Below, piece by piece: positions 8,390-17,668 of a DNA stretch of 45,480 nucleotides. A program made the position numbers and the translations under genes. The stretch is from positions 1 through 45,480 of the forward strand of contig CAWDMN010000114.1 in the NCBI GenBank assembly GCA_963803155.1, read 5' to 3'. The notes below the pieces were generated by a model that was not told the origin of the DNA, did not search any database, and saw only the letters and a program-made list of their open reading frames with translations. Every line of letters starts with the position of its first letter. The first letter of the stretch is position 1. This DNA is from CAWDMN01 sp963803155. Lineage in GTDB: Bacteria > Acidobacteriota > Terriglobia > Versatilivoradales > Versatilivoraceae.

Positions 8390-9616
8390 CTAAACCGGTT
8401 CGATGTAATCCAGGTTTTTTCCATAGGTCTCCTCCAATTGAAAGAGCGCAAAAAAGGCAATGAGGACTGTAATGGCGCCAATCATGGCAGCAGTCAGTAC
8501 TACTCCAAAATAGGGTTTGAAATTTTTGAAGGCGAGGGTGAGGGCCACCGTTAGACCGCGCACAAAATTCGGTGCGGTGACGGCGACAGTCGCGCGTAGA
8601 TTTGTGCCGAATTGCTCGGCTGATACAGTGATAAAGACAGCCCAATATCCCGAAGACCATCCAATCAGGAAGCAGAAAAGATAGAACAGGCCAATCGATC
8701 TTCCCCCCAAAAGAAAATAGGAGGCAAAGAAAAGGACGCTGAGCAGCATGAAGGCGGCAATGATCTTTTTGCGGGTTCGAAACAACTGGCTCAGGAAACC
8801 GTTGGTGAGATCCCCCAAAGTTAGGGCGAGGTAGTAAAGCAATATCGCATGGCCCGCTTGGGGGACTACGTTGAGGCCAAGAGACTCTCCGATTTCGGGC
8901 GAAAATGTGATCAGGATGCCGATGGCATACCAGATGGGCATTGCGACGAGGATAAGGCAAACATATTTCTTCAGCCGCCCAAGGTGAGTGAATAGGGCAA
9001 GAAAATTGCCGCGAGATACCGATGTTGTTTTGGCGCGGTCGAAGAGGATGGATTCGCGAACGCCAAGTCTTAGCAACAGCAAGAGGAAGCCAAGGCCTCC
9101 CCCGATAAAATAGGCGGTGTGCCAGGGGAAGAGGTTGCCTACCTGCGATGCGGTCACCACCCCCAGCACTCCCACGGCTGCGATGATCATGGTCCCATAC
9201 CCGCGGTTCTCCTTTGACATCAGCTCTGAGACCAGCGTGACGCCCGCCCCCAGTTCTCCGGCCAGACCAAATCCTGCGGTAAACCGGCATATCGCATAGA
9301 CTGGGACATTCCCCGCAAATCCGTTCGCCAGGGTGGCGATCGAGTAGAGGATAATGGAACCGAACAATACGGACCGCCGGCCATAAATATCGCCGAGCAC
9401 ACCCCACACTACACCGCCCGCCAACATGCCGATAAGCTGCGCGTTCAGAAGGTCGATGCCCACGCTGAGTATTTGATCTCCAGAAAGTCCGATCCCCAAT
9501 AGACTCTGATTGCGGACAATGCTGTACAGCAGCAAATCATAGGCGTCGACAAAGAAGCCCAAGGCAGCGGCGAGGACGGCGAGTGCAATGATTCTGTGCG
9601 ACTGGTTCGATTTCAT
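8390..9616 (-). CDS. Major facilitator superfamily transporter
   Basis: Twelve-helix secondary transporter, 408 aa from the ATG at 9616 (an in-frame start at 9700 would add 28 polar residues). The loop 2-3 signature GVLGDIYGRRSVL is present, as is an acidic FFVDAYDLLLY in helix 1, typical of the metabolite:H+ symporter (ProP/KgtP/phosphate-like) branch. A second cytosolic loop (QLFRTRKKIIAAF) lies between helices 8 and 9. The substrate cannot be named. The gene converges on the receiver-domain gene and diverges from the MATE gene. No regulator is adjacent. Confidence 0.85.
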   Translation of the reverse strand: MKSNQSHRIIALAVLAAALGFFVDAYDLLLYSIVRNQSLLGIGLSGDQILSVGIDLLNAQLIGMLAGGVVWGVLGDIYGRRSVLFGSIILYSIATLANGFAGNVPVYAICRFTAGFGLAGELGAGVTLVSELMSKENRGYGTMIIAAVGVLGVVTASQVGNLFPWHTAYFIGGGLGFLLLLLRLGVRESILFDRAKTTSVSRGNFLALFTHLGRLKKYVCLILVAMPIWYAIGILITFSPEIGESLGLNVVPQAGHAILLYYLALTLGDLTNGFLSQLFRTRKKIIAAFMLLSVLFFASYFLLGGRSIGLFYLFCFLIGWSSGYWAVFITVSAEQFGTNLRATVAVTAPNFVRGLTVALTLAFKNFKPYFGVVLTAAMIGAITVLIAFFALFQLEETYGKNLDYIEPV

Positions 9617-10134
9617 TTTCGACTCTTCAAGGGGATAAATGGAGAGCTCTCCCGGCTGGCTTGAGACCGCTCTGATGGACTCAATCGTCAGCATGCCCAT
9701 TGAGGAAAGGCTCCGACGAGTATCTGGTGCTGATCTTGCCGATTCAAAAGTCCTTATTATAGCCGAACCAGTGACCTTGCATTCTGAAAACCTGTCCCAC
9801 CGTCATTTTGAGGCACTTCCCCAAAGAAACCTGGGAAGCATTGGCCCGATGGCCCCCGCGCAAGCGAGTTCCCCAATAGATTGATAATTTCGATGATGCT
9901 ACCATAGCGCACTGTTCCCAGGACATTGTGAAATCAAGGGTCTTCCGATATGATTGGCTTGCCGGACCGTTACTTTGTCCCGGCCGGAGGAGGAGCCTCG
10001 TTGTTTTGCCTCAGTCTGATTTATTGATTTTTTCCCTCCACACAATATGAGCAGGCGGCCTATCCAAACGGGCTGGATTTGTCAGCTGGCTGACAGGGGC
10101 ATCGCAATTTTCCCCCTATCGATTATTATGTCGA
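9617..10134 (+). other. Divergent intergenic region between MFS and MATE genes
   Basis: This should hold both promoters. I see no gene and no clear operator; a few short GC-rich stems are present but none is convincing. Confidence 0.4.
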
Positions 10135-11532
10135 ATGGCACGGAAACGGAAAATGCAAAAAACAAAAGCCACGGTAATGGAAATGAGCATATGGGCCTTG
10201 GTCTGGCCTATGTTCATCGATCTTTTATTGAGCATGACGCTTGGGCTGGAGGATGCTTACTACCTGGCCAAGATCTCTGACCGGGCTGCCGCCGCGGTGG
10301 GGGCACTGCTGCCGATTTTGGGAGCCTGCAACATGGTTTTTCAAACGTTGGCGTTCAGTGGAAGCAGTGTGGCTTGCCAATTGATGGGAGGCCAGCGCTT
10401 CGAACGGGTAAATCGCACTTTTCAAACCATGATCCTTCTCAATGGATCGCTCGGCGCGGTCTTGGGCTTAACCATAATCTTGTCGCATCAATGGATCGGG
10501 GCAGGGATGGGCCTGCGTGCCGACATTTTTGACATGGCAACGCAGTTTCTCAGGTTGGTTGGCCCGATTATCTTCATCCAAGCCGTCCGCTTTGCCTATT
10601 CGTCGATCGTCAACGCGCATGGCCGGCCCCGTTGGAATCTGTTGGCCGCGGTTTTAGTGAATATCCTGAATTTGTTATTCAATCAGCTTCTTACCCAGGG
10701 AGCGCAGGGAATTCCCCGCTTAGGAGTTACGGGCATCGCCCTCTCCACAATCATCGCGCAACTGGTCGGATTGGCCGTCGCGGCCGGTTTCGTACATGGA
10801 AAGTTGCAAGTCCGATGGAATTTCCGCCATTACTGGAAACAATTCTCCACTTATATCAAGCCGATTCTGAGCATTGGAATTCCCTCGGCGATGGAGCCTC
10901 TTTCCTTTCAACTCAACCAATTGGTCCTGACCCGGATGGTGGTCTCCCTGGGCGCTATTTCCTTGGCCACGCGGACCTACACATTGAATTTGATCATATT
11001 TGCCATTGTCTGGTCTTCCTCCTTGTCGTTGGGGACCCAAATCAAAATTGCGCATTTCATTGGGGCCCGCCGTTTTCAAGAGGCGAATGCTCAACTGCAT
11101 CGAAGTCTGCGCCTTGGCCTACTGGCGGGATTCTGCATGATGGTGGTTCTGAGTCTGGCTTCCACTCCTTTGTTCCATCTCTTTACCCGCGATCCGGCGA
11201 TTGTTGCATTGGGGCATACACTCTTTCTGCTTGGTTTGCTACTGGAGCCCTGCCGGGCCAGCAATATTGTGGTGGGGATTTCTCTGCGGGCCTCTGGAGA
11301 CGCCCGTTTTGCCGCGCTGGCCAGCGTTCTCATCACTTGGGGCATTGCCGTTCCTTCGGCGTATTTTTTTGCATTCCCCTTGAAATTGGGATTGCTCGGC
11401 ATCTGGCTGGGAATGATTGCGGATGAACTTCTGAGGGGATTGATGAACTACTGGAGATGGCGTTCAGGAATCTGGCAATCCAAAGGAATCATGGTTCGCG
11501 AACAATCCTCTTTTGTGGAGAGCGCCGGATGA
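10135..11532 (+). CDS. MATE family efflux transporter
   Basis: 465 aa integral membrane protein with twelve predicted helices in two homologous halves, as in NorM/DinF-type Na+- or H+-coupled multidrug exporters. Typical features are the early acidic residues in LLLSMTLGLEDAYYLAKI, the vGALLPILG stretch, and the second-half counterpart ILSIGIPSAMEPLSFQLNQLVL. The start is uncertain. ATG codons at 10135, 10153 and 10177 are in frame and none has a strong ribosome site. The drug or metabolite exported is unknown. It is monocistronic, with about 380 bp before the next gene. Confidence 0.88.
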   Translation: MARKRKMQKTKATVMEMSIWALVWPMFIDLLLSMTLGLEDAYYLAKISDRAAAAVGALLPILGACNMVFQTLAFSGSSVACQLMGGQRFERVNRTFQTMILLNGSLGAVLGLTIILSHQWIGAGMGLRADIFDMATQFLRLVGPIIFIQAVRFAYSSIVNAHGRPRWNLLAAVLVNILNLLFNQLLTQGAQGIPRLGVTGIALSTIIAQLVGLAVAAGFVHGKLQVRWNFRHYWKQFSTYIKPILSIGIPSAMEPLSFQLNQLVLTRMVVSLGAISLATRTYTLNLIIFAIVWSSSLSLGTQIKIAHFIGARRFQEANAQLHRSLRLGLLAGFCMMVVLSLASTPLFHLFTRDPAIVALGHTLFLLGLLLEPCRASNIVVGISLRASGDARFAALASVLITWGIAVPSAYFFAFPLKLGLLGIWLGMIADELLRGLMNYWRWRSGIWQSKGIMVREQSSFVESAG

Positions 11533-11916
11533 TCTGGGAGGAAGCGGCTACCTCAATCCCGGCGAATGCGGGAGTCGCGCGCCAATCCATGCCGCACCTC
11601 GCGCAGAGTCTGAAGGATGAAGGAAGAGACCGCCAATTCCGAAGATACAAATCGTATCGGGTGGATTGAAAATATCGCGGCGATTTTCCTGGTCTTCGCT
11701 GCCGGGGGACACAGGGCTTGTATTAGGGGATTGACCAATGACTTTCCATCCTGTTGCCATTGATCTCAATCGGATTTATTGTATTGTTCAAAGCTGTTAA
11801 ATATTGCCAAGGGGCCTTGGTTGTGAGATTTCCATGAATGACAACATGGAGTCTATTTTCCCTGGCAGTTGACGAAAGAAATTTTAGCCAAAGCAATTTA
11901 AAAAGGAGAACAAGCC
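11533..11916 (+). other. Gene-free leader before the arabinofuranosidase gene
   Basis: No open frame is convincing. A strong ribosome site AAAAAGGAGAAC lies just before 11917. No operator or terminator stands out. Confidence 0.5.
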
Positions 11917-13485
11917 ATGATGCTCATGCGATGGGATCGACTTTGCTTCTGTTTTGCTTTTGGCGCAGTTCTTTCCATATCCCTTTTAGCCCAGCAGCCG
12001 GCGGCCCGAATCAAAATTGACACCGAGCGGATCATTGGCGAAGTGGATCCATTGCTGTTCGGGAATTTTACCGAGCATCTCGGTCGTTGTATCTATGGCG
12101 GGATTTTTGAAGAGGGAAGTCCGTTATCCGATGCCGATGGTTTCCGGAAAGATGTGATGGAAGTCACGCGGGGATTGGGGGTGACCGTTCTTCGGTGGCC
12201 TGGAGGAAATTTTGCCTCCGGCTACAATTGGAAAGACGGGATTGGCCCCCGAGATCAGAGGCCGCCCCGCCGGGATCATGCCTGGGGTCTGATGGAATCC
12301 AACCGATTTGGCACCGATGAGTTCTTGCGTTATTGCGAGAGGTTGGGAGTTGAACCCTATGTTTGCATCAATGCCGGCCTTGGCGCCATAGAGGATGCGC
12401 GCAATTGGGTGGAATACTGCAACGAAGCGGGCGACACCTACTGGACGCGGCAACGTCGGAAAAACGGCCGCGATAAACCATGGGCCGTGAAATATTGGGG
12501 ATTGGGAAACGAAATGGATGGCCCCTGGCAACTCGGCCACAAAAATGCCGAAGATTACTCCAAATTTGCCCTGGAGGCCGCCAAAGCCATGCATCGAGTG
12601 GATGGTACCATCAAACTCGTTGCTTCTGGTTCCTCCAATTTCGGAGCGGATTGGGTCGGCTGGAACCGCATGGTTCTTGAGTATCTGTCCAGGGAAGTGG
12701 ATTACATTTCCTTGCATACCTACATCGGGAATAGAGACAACGATTTTGAAAAGTATATGGCAGTCTCCCGCGATCTGGATGAGAGGCTTGAAGTCGTCGA
12801 GGGACTGATCAAAGCGGTGCGGGCAAGGCAACGGGATGCCCGTCCGGTGAAAATCGCGTTCGATGAGTGGAACGTCTGGTACCGCATCAGCGGCAACTCC
12901 GATTACGAAATGGGAAAGCTGGGGTTGGAGGAAATTTACAATTTTGAAGATGCCTTGGCCATGGGCATGTTTTTCAATTCCTTTTTTCGTCATGCCGATA
13001 CCGTCAAAATGGCCAACCTGGCGCAACTGGTGAATGTCATCGCCCCAATCTTTACCAACCAGCAGGGACTTTTCCTGCAACCGATTTATTTCCCCCTAGT
13101 CGAATATGCGAAACAGCGTGGCAACCAGTCGCTCAATCTCCTGGTGAAATCTCCGGAATACCAGCCGGATAACAGAATGCCGCTTGGCTATTTGGATACA
13201 TCGGCTACCTATGATCCCAAGGCCAGGAAGGCGTTTCTGAATGTGCTGAACCGAAGCGAGAAAAGTGATATTGCCGCTGCCATTGACAGTGTGAATAGTC
13301 CAATCAATAGCGCCGTCCAAGTATGGGAAATGAACCATGCTGATTTAAAGGCCACTCACACTTTTGGCGATGACAAAAAAGTTCGCCCGGCTCTTCGCAC
13401 GATCAATGTGGCTGTCAACAAAAACGGATTCGTCTACACATTTCCGAAGCATTCATTAACCATTTTGACGATGCAATTGCAGTAG
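11917..13485 (+). CDS. Secreted GH51 alpha-L-arabinofuranosidase
   Basis: 522 aa glycosidase releasing arabinose from arabinan or arabinoxylan side chains. A signal peptide spans about residues 1-25 (hydrophobic run ending at LLAQQ). The TIM barrel follows with GH51 hallmarks: GNFTEHLGRCIYGGIFEE, RWPGGNFASGYNWKDGIGP, the acid/base glutamate E199 in GLGNEMDGPWQ, and the nucleophile E317 in IAFDEWNVWYR. A C-terminal beta-sandwich closes the protein. Length matches the family (about 500 aa). The AAGGAG site seven bases upstream fixes the start. Export and the neighbouring rhamnose genes point to attack on pectic side chains such as rhamnogalacturonan-linked arabinan; that context is an inference. 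Confidence 0.93.
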   Translation: MMLMRWDRLCFCFAFGAVLSISLLAQQPAARIKIDTERIIGEVDPLLFGNFTEHLGRCIYGGIFEEGSPLSDADGFRKDVMEVTRGLGVTVLRWPGGNFASGYNWKDGIGPRDQRPPRRDHAWGLMESNRFGTDEFLRYCERLGVEPYVCINAGLGAIEDARNWVEYCNEAGDTYWTRQRRKNGRDKPWAVKYWGLGNEMDGPWQLGHKNAEDYSKFALEAAKAMHRVDGTIKLVASGSSNFGADWVGWNRMVLEYLSREVDYISLHTYIGNRDNDFEKYMAVSRDLDERLEVVEGLIKAVRARQRDARPVKIAFDEWNVWYRISGNSDYEMGKLGLEEIYNFEDALAMGMFFNSFFRHADTVKMANLAQLVNVIAPIFTNQQGLFLQPIYFPLVEYAKQRGNQSLNLLVKSPEYQPDNRMPLGYLDTSATYDPKARKAFLNVLNRSEKSDIAAAIDSVNSPINSAVQVWEMNHADLKATHTFGDDKKVRPALRTINVAVNKNGFVYTFPKHSLTILTMQLQ

Positions 13486-13552
13486 CCCGGGCATTTTCAC
13501 GGATTCGTATAGAGTAGAGGTTGACAATGGGATGATGGAGGTGGCCTGCCCT

Positions 13553-13611
13553 CAGGCTGTCTCAGCAGGCTTGGCAAACTCAGACGGGGTGGGGGCACCC
13601 CGCCTCCATCC
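13553..13611 (+). repeat. 59-bp direct repeat, copy 1 (partner at 15467-15525)
   Basis: Begins CAGGCTGTCTCAGCAGGCTT and contains a GGGGTG...CACCCC hairpin. About 51 of 59 positions match the copy at 15467-15525. The two copies bracket the rhaM-rhaT pair in the same orientation. A shared tail ATTTTCTAGG follows each copy. Confidence 0.75.
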
Positions 13612-13617
13612 ACGCTA

Positions 13618-13846
13618 TTTTCTAGGGAGCTACTCATGCCAGCGTGGCAGGCACAACAAGAAGATGAAAATTTATTCCCCCTTTGAAGGGGGATGGCGTC
13701 CGTCAGCTGACGGACGCCAGGGGGATGTCTTGTCGGTAGGTCTGACATCCCCCGACGCCCGCAAGCGGACGCCACCCCCTTCAAAGGGAGATTTTCTAGG
13801 GAGTCGCCCATGCCAGCGGGGCTGGCTCAACAAGATGATGAAAATG
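13618..13846 (+). repeat. Tandem pair of about 53-bp units around a long hairpin
   Basis: The unit beginning TTTTCTAGGGAGCTACTCAT at about 13618 recurs at about 13792 (TTTTCTAGGGAGTCGCCCAT), both continuing ATGCCAGCG...ACAAGA. Between them, 13678-13701 pairs with 13766-13788 with one bulge. Inside lies a 24-bp perfect palindrome at 13695-13718, centred on CAGCTG, and a 10-bp stem 13720-13729/13744-13753. The whole could extrude as a cruciform or fold as RNA upstream of rhaM. Confidence 0.7.
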
Positions 13847-13903
13847 CCCATTGGGCTGCTATGTGATATCAATAACTTGCAGCGATTTTCTGAGGAGGAA
13901 GAA

Positions 13904-14221
13904 ATGATTCGCAAAGCATTTGCCATGAGTGTCTATCCGGAGCATGTCGCTGAGTACAAAAGGCGCCACAATCCCATCTGGCCTGAATTAGAACAGAAAT
14001 TGAGAGAGCATGGAGTTTCCACATACACCATTTTTCTTCATCCTGAAACTCATCAGCTCTTCGGTTATGTGGAATTTGAAAATGAAGAGAAATGGAATGC
14101 CGTTGCCGGCACGGAAGCATGCCAGCGCTGGTGGACCTATATGAAGGATATCATGCCCTCAAATCCCGACAACAGCCCGGTTTCAATCGAGCTTAAAGAA
14201 ATATTTCATATTGAAAAATAG
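13904..14221 (+). CDS. rhaM: L-rhamnose mutarotase
   Basis: 105 aa cytosolic enzyme interconverting alpha and beta anomers of L-rhamnose, matching the family length of about 104. Features: IRKAFAMSVYPEHVAEYKRR at the N-terminus, the catalytic-region HNPIWPEL with the family histidine, STYTIFLHPETHQLFGYVE, and the C-terminal WWTYMKDIMPSNPDNSP. The GAGGAGGAA ribosome site directly upstream fixes the ATG, rather than a 229-codon frame running through the upstream repeats. rhaT starts eight bases after its stop, so the two form an uptake and processing unit. Confidence 0.95.
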   Translation: MIRKAFAMSVYPEHVAEYKRRHNPIWPELEQKLREHGVSTYTIFLHPETHQLFGYVEFENEEKWNAVAGTEACQRWWTYMKDIMPSNPDNSPVSIELKEIFHIEK

Positions 14222-14229
14222 AGGCGCCT

Positions 14230-15258
14230 ATGCATGAATCTTCCGTCGTGGCAGGTGTTCTGTTGGCTTTGTTGGGAGGGGTGTTCAATGGGATTTTTGC
14301 GCTTCCGATGCGATTAATGCACAAGTGGAAATGGGAGAATACCTGGCTGATTTATTCTCTGGTAGGGATGGTCCTTTTTCCCTGGATGGTCGCCTGGTTG
14401 GTGACGCCACACATCGGCGAAGTCCTTGGTGCGGCGCCTCTGCTTCTCATCGGCGGTTTTGGCCTGGCTTGGGGGATTGGATCGGTCTTTTTTGGCATGG
14501 GAATCAATTTGCTGGGACTCGGATTAGGACTAGCGCTCATCATGGGAATCATTGCCGGAGTGGGATCTCTAATCCCCATGTTTGTGCTGGAACCGGCCAA
14601 AGCTGCCACTCGGGCTGGCGTATTTATATTTACCGGCAATGCGTTGTTAATCGTGGGTATTGCCTCGTGTGCCCGGGCGGGCGGAATGCGGGAACGCCTG
14701 CGGAAGCAATCCCAGACAGCCAATCAGGATTCAGTTTCTCCCGCCAAACGCTCCACGCTGTTGACGGGGCTGCTGGTGGCCATCCTCTCCGGCCTCTTTT
14801 CTGCCATGCTCAATTTCAGTTTTGCATTTAGTGGGCAGGCGCAGGAACAAGCCGTCCGGCTGGGAGCGTCTCCCGCGACCGCCGGAGTTGTCATTTTCGC
14901 CATTGCCGTCTCCACTGGCTACTTTGCCAATCTTGCTTTTTGCCTTTGGAAAATTAGAGGCAAGGGATGGGAAGCCTTTCTTATCCCGGGGACCGGTTTT
15001 TATTGGGGGGGAGCTGTCTTGATGGGTGTGCTGTGGTTCAGTTCCTGGATCGTCTACGTCATTGGCGCTAGCTATTTGGGACCCAGCGGAAAATTTATCG
15101 GCTGGCCAGTCTTGATGGGTGGCACGATCATCACCAGCAACATTGCTGGATGGTTTGCCGGCGAGTGGAAAGGGGCTGATCGAAAGATTTTGGCTCATTT
15201 GATCGTCGGTGTGCTGATTATTTTGTGTGCGGTCGTCTGCATCGCCCAGGGGAATTAG
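14230..15258 (+). CDS. rhaT: L-rhamnose/H+ symporter RhaT
   Basis: 342 aa, ten predicted helices, the usual RhaT size (344 in E. coli). Recognisable family stretches are GGVFNGIFALPMRLMHKWKW at the N-terminus, LAWGIGSVFFGMGINLLGLG, and the late FIGWPVLMGGTIITSNIAGW. The protein belongs to the drug/metabolite transporter superfamily and imports L-rhamnose with protons. It is coupled to rhaM by an eight-base gap. Isomerase, kinase and aldolase genes (rhaA/B/D) are not in the window. Confidence 0.94.
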   Translation: MHESSVVAGVLLALLGGVFNGIFALPMRLMHKWKWENTWLIYSLVGMVLFPWMVAWLVTPHIGEVLGAAPLLLIGGFGLAWGIGSVFFGMGINLLGLGLGLALIMGIIAGVGSLIPMFVLEPAKAATRAGVFIFTGNALLIVGIASCARAGGMRERLRKQSQTANQDSVSPAKRSTLLTGLLVAILSGLFSAMLNFSFAFSGQAQEQAVRLGASPATAGVVIFAIAVSTGYFANLAFCLWKIRGKGWEAFLIPGTGFYWGGAVLMGVLWFSSWIVYVIGASYLGPSGKFIGWPVLMGGTIITSNIAGWFAGEWKGADRKILAHLIVGVLIILCAVVCIAQGN

Positions 15259-15625
15259 TGCGCGTAAGTAAAATGCCGGTACGAAATGAACATTAGGGAT
15301 TGGCCGCGAGTCTTTAGCGTGGGAAAAAGCTTTCTCCCCGCTCCCTGGGAAGAAGGAAAACCGGCCTGTAGCGCAGACCCACAATGAAGATCTGCCCAGG
15401 CGGGTCTGCGGCATTTAGCGAAGCAAAAAGCCGCGGAGTCTGTAAGGCGACTCCGCGCTACAATCTCAGGCCGTCTCAGCAAGCCTGGCAAACCCAGACG
15501 GGGTGGGAGCACCCCACCCCCATCCGTCAGCTGACGGATGACCCCTCCGTCGGAGGGGATTTTCTAGGAATTACGTCTATCTCATCCTTCAGGGATTTCT
15601 TCTTGTCCTTTTGAGGTCATTTATT
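15259..15625 (+). other. Repeat-bearing intergenic region after rhaT
   Basis: Contains the second copy of the 59-bp repeat, then a CCGTCAGCTGACGG palindrome (about 15524-15537) and CCCCTCCGTCGGAGGGG (15542-15558). CTGCGGCATTTAGCGAAGCA and CGCGGAGTC...GACTCCGCG stems lie just before. No gene. Confidence 0.65.
15467..15525 (+). repeat. 59-bp direct repeat, copy 2 (partner at 13553-13611)
   Basis: Begins CAGGCCGTCTCAGCAAGCCT. Same orientation and internal GGGGTG/CACCCC hairpin as copy 1, and followed by palindromes and the ATTTTCTAGG tail. Together the copies bracket rhaM-rhaT. Confidence 0.75.
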
Positions 15626-17668
15626 ATGACAGATTTAAACTCAACTCAGCGTTGCCGTCCCTTGCGGATCCAGCCAGCGAGCGAAGTTCCCTCCCAACTT
15701 AAGGCCTGTGATTCTCTTCATGATTCAAAATTAGGCTCATGTCGGGAGAAATATCAGCGAGAGGAGGCAAGAAATCTCCCAGGCTTCTTTTCACGGACAA
15801 TCCTCATGATGGTTTTTCTGCCTCTCCTTGTGCCTTTTGCCACTGCCCAAAAACCGCCGTCCAGGCCGATAATTGATGGCTTAAAACGTGAAACCGATCA
15901 GGTTACTCGACAAGCTATTGAGGCGGAGATGAATTCTCGTGTCAGGCGGCAATTGTCTCGGCACTGGCTGGTGGTTGACTATTACCGGATCGGCCGGAGA
16001 TTAGCGTTCCCGCTGGCTATAAAGCAAATTGAGATACCGAAACTGGAAGTCCCAGGCATCCCGGATTACCCTTGGGAGATTTGGCTGAGCTGGGAATTAG
16101 AGGAACGTCTTAACTGTCTAGGCTGGCAGGCGGAATGGTCGAAAGAGCCGGAGGCTACGAAAGCTGTAATTAGGGACCTGGAAGCCCTCGCTCAATGGCC
16201 GGAGTTCACTCCCAACCGCCGCCTGGATCTCTGTCTCGGCCACACTTCGCGAGTGATGGTGCTAGCCAGCACCCGTTGGCATTTTGTGCCGCCAGAAGTG
16301 AAGAATGCTCTAAGGAAAGCCTTGGAGCGCCTCGTGGATCAGGCTCTCCCTTGGGCGGAAAACCGTTACGGATCGCTGCCCATACTCGAGAATTTACTTC
16401 GGAATCCCGAATCCAGCCGCGAGGTGCACAATATTCCTTTTATTGGATTGATCGGGACAGCTTTGGCTGCCGGAGTGGTCCGACCCCAAGTGGCTCCGCG
16501 TTTGAATGGAATGGTGGAGCAGCTTTTGGAGTTGCTGATGGCGTTGCGTCGGAAGGGATATTCCGAAGGAGTCGGCTATGATGGGTATTTGTTGGATTTT
16601 CTGGCCTGTTGGCTCCAAAGCTTGCCGGAGGAGCGCCAGCAGAGTCAGCTGGATCGGTTCGACTTCCAGGAATTCCTTGATGAGTCTCTGAATTTGGCCG
16701 CACCTGGCGAGATGGCTCAAGTGGCGGAAATCGCGGATGTGGAACCAGTGCAGATGCCTTTTCACCTCTCGGCCCAGGCGCGTCTCCAGCAGCTTCAGCC
16801 GGATCTTCGAAGAGCGTGGTATCTGAACCATTGCAGGATTGAGAATTGGCGGGCTGACGGATTAGCTGTCTTGCATGGGTTGTTTCCTGACAGGTTGAGG
16901 CAAACGGAATCCCCTTCCGCTGGTGTCTTAAATGCCCGCTACGCCCAGGTACTTCGGAGCGGATGGAAAATATCTGACCTTGCCGTCGCCATTGCGGCCA
17001 GCAATTCTTCGGCAGGGCATATCCATAACGATTTCGGGTCCATCACCATCGGAACCGCGGGCCGATGGCTCCTCGCCGACCCTGGTTATCAACAGTATAT
17101 GCCGGGCCTCGAACGGGAATTCACGCTGGGGCCCACGGCCCACAATACACCCGTATTAAATGGTTTGGCCCAGTCCGAGAAAGCTGGCAGGATTCTGGAG
17201 GCAAAGCAAATTGATCAAGACACTTTCCGCCTCCAAATCGATTTGGCAAAATGTTATCCCCGCGAGCTGGAGTTGCGGAAACTCGTCAGGACCGTTTGGT
17301 TGTGGGGCAATCATACCGTGGTTGTTGCTGACCAGATGGAAGGTCCCGCCATCAAGCAGGTCGGCTACTGCTGGCATGGCCATCCGGCGGCGGCTTGGTG
17401 GGTAGAGGACGGGAGAGCCCTGCTTTATTGCAATCCCGCTACACTTTGGATTTCCACCCCTTCATTCGAAATATCCGGGAATCAGCTCGATCGTCTCCCC
17501 GGCTCGCGAGGACAGATGAGTCTCAAAATCCTCGGATCGCCCCAACCGGTTATCTGGTGGGTCTTTAACCGGGGAGAAAAACCGTCGAGGCTCGAATCGG
17601 ATCATTTGAAATTCATGCTGTTGGTCAATCATCGGCAATTCCAGCTTGATTTGAACCCTACCCGATGA
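15626..17668 (+). CDS. Heparinase II/III-like secreted protein
   Basis: About 680 aa. The ATG at 15626 has GAGG nine bases upstream; a TTG at 15611 is also in frame. A hydrophobic export segment (TILMMVFLPLLVPFATA) sits near residues 57-75, so either the N-region is unusually long or translation starts internally at about 15806. The middle is alpha-helical (alpha/alpha toroid-like). The C-terminal third from about residue 450 has heparinase II/III features: HIHNDFGSITIG, LLADPGYQQYM, and LGPTAHNTPVLNG. In that family these belong to polysaccharide lyases acting on uronic-acid polymers. The exact substrate is not predictable. Confidence 0.75.
   Translation: MTDLNSTQRCRPLRIQPASEVPSQLKACDSLHDSKLGSCREKYQREEARNLPGFFSRTILMMVFLPLLVPFATAQKPPSRPIIDGLKRETDQVTRQAIEAEMNSRVRRQLSRHWLVVDYYRIGRRLAFPLAIKQIEIPKLEVPGIPDYPWEIWLSWELEERLNCLGWQAEWSKEPEATKAVIRDLEALAQWPEFTPNRRLDLCLGHTSRVMVLASTRWHFVPPEVKNALRKALERLVDQALPWAENRYGSLPILENLLRNPESSREVHNIPFIGLIGTALAAGVVRPQVAPRLNGMVEQLLELLMALRRKGYSEGVGYDGYLLDFLACWLQSLPEERQQSQLDRFDFQEFLDESLNLAAPGEMAQVAEIADVEPVQMPFHLSAQARLQQLQPDLRRAWYLNHCRIENWRADGLAVLHGLFPDRLRQTESPSAGVLNARYAQVLRSGWKISDLAVAIAASNSSAGHIHNDFGSITIGTAGRWLLADPGYQQYMPGLEREFTLGPTAHNTPVLNGLAQSEKAGRILEAKQIDQDTFRLQIDLAKCYPRELELRKLVRTVWLWGNHTVVVADQMEGPAIKQVGYCWHGHPAAAWWVEDGRALLYCNPATLWISTPSFEISGNQLDRLPGSRGQMSLKILGSPQPVIWWVFNRGEKPSRLESDHLKFMLLVNHRQFQLDLNPTR

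Larger units (their letters stand above)
13486..13903 (+). other. Palindrome-rich repeat region upstream of rhaM
   Basis: Packed with repeats (listed separately). An open frame runs through it into rhaM, but the repeat content and the strong ribosome site GAGGAGGAA at 13892-13900 argue that translation begins at 13904. Confidence 0.7.

Noticed and set aside
13532..13903. N-terminal extension of rhaM through the repeats
   Set aside because: The extension encodes repeat DNA, while a strong ribosome site and the family length place the start at 13904.
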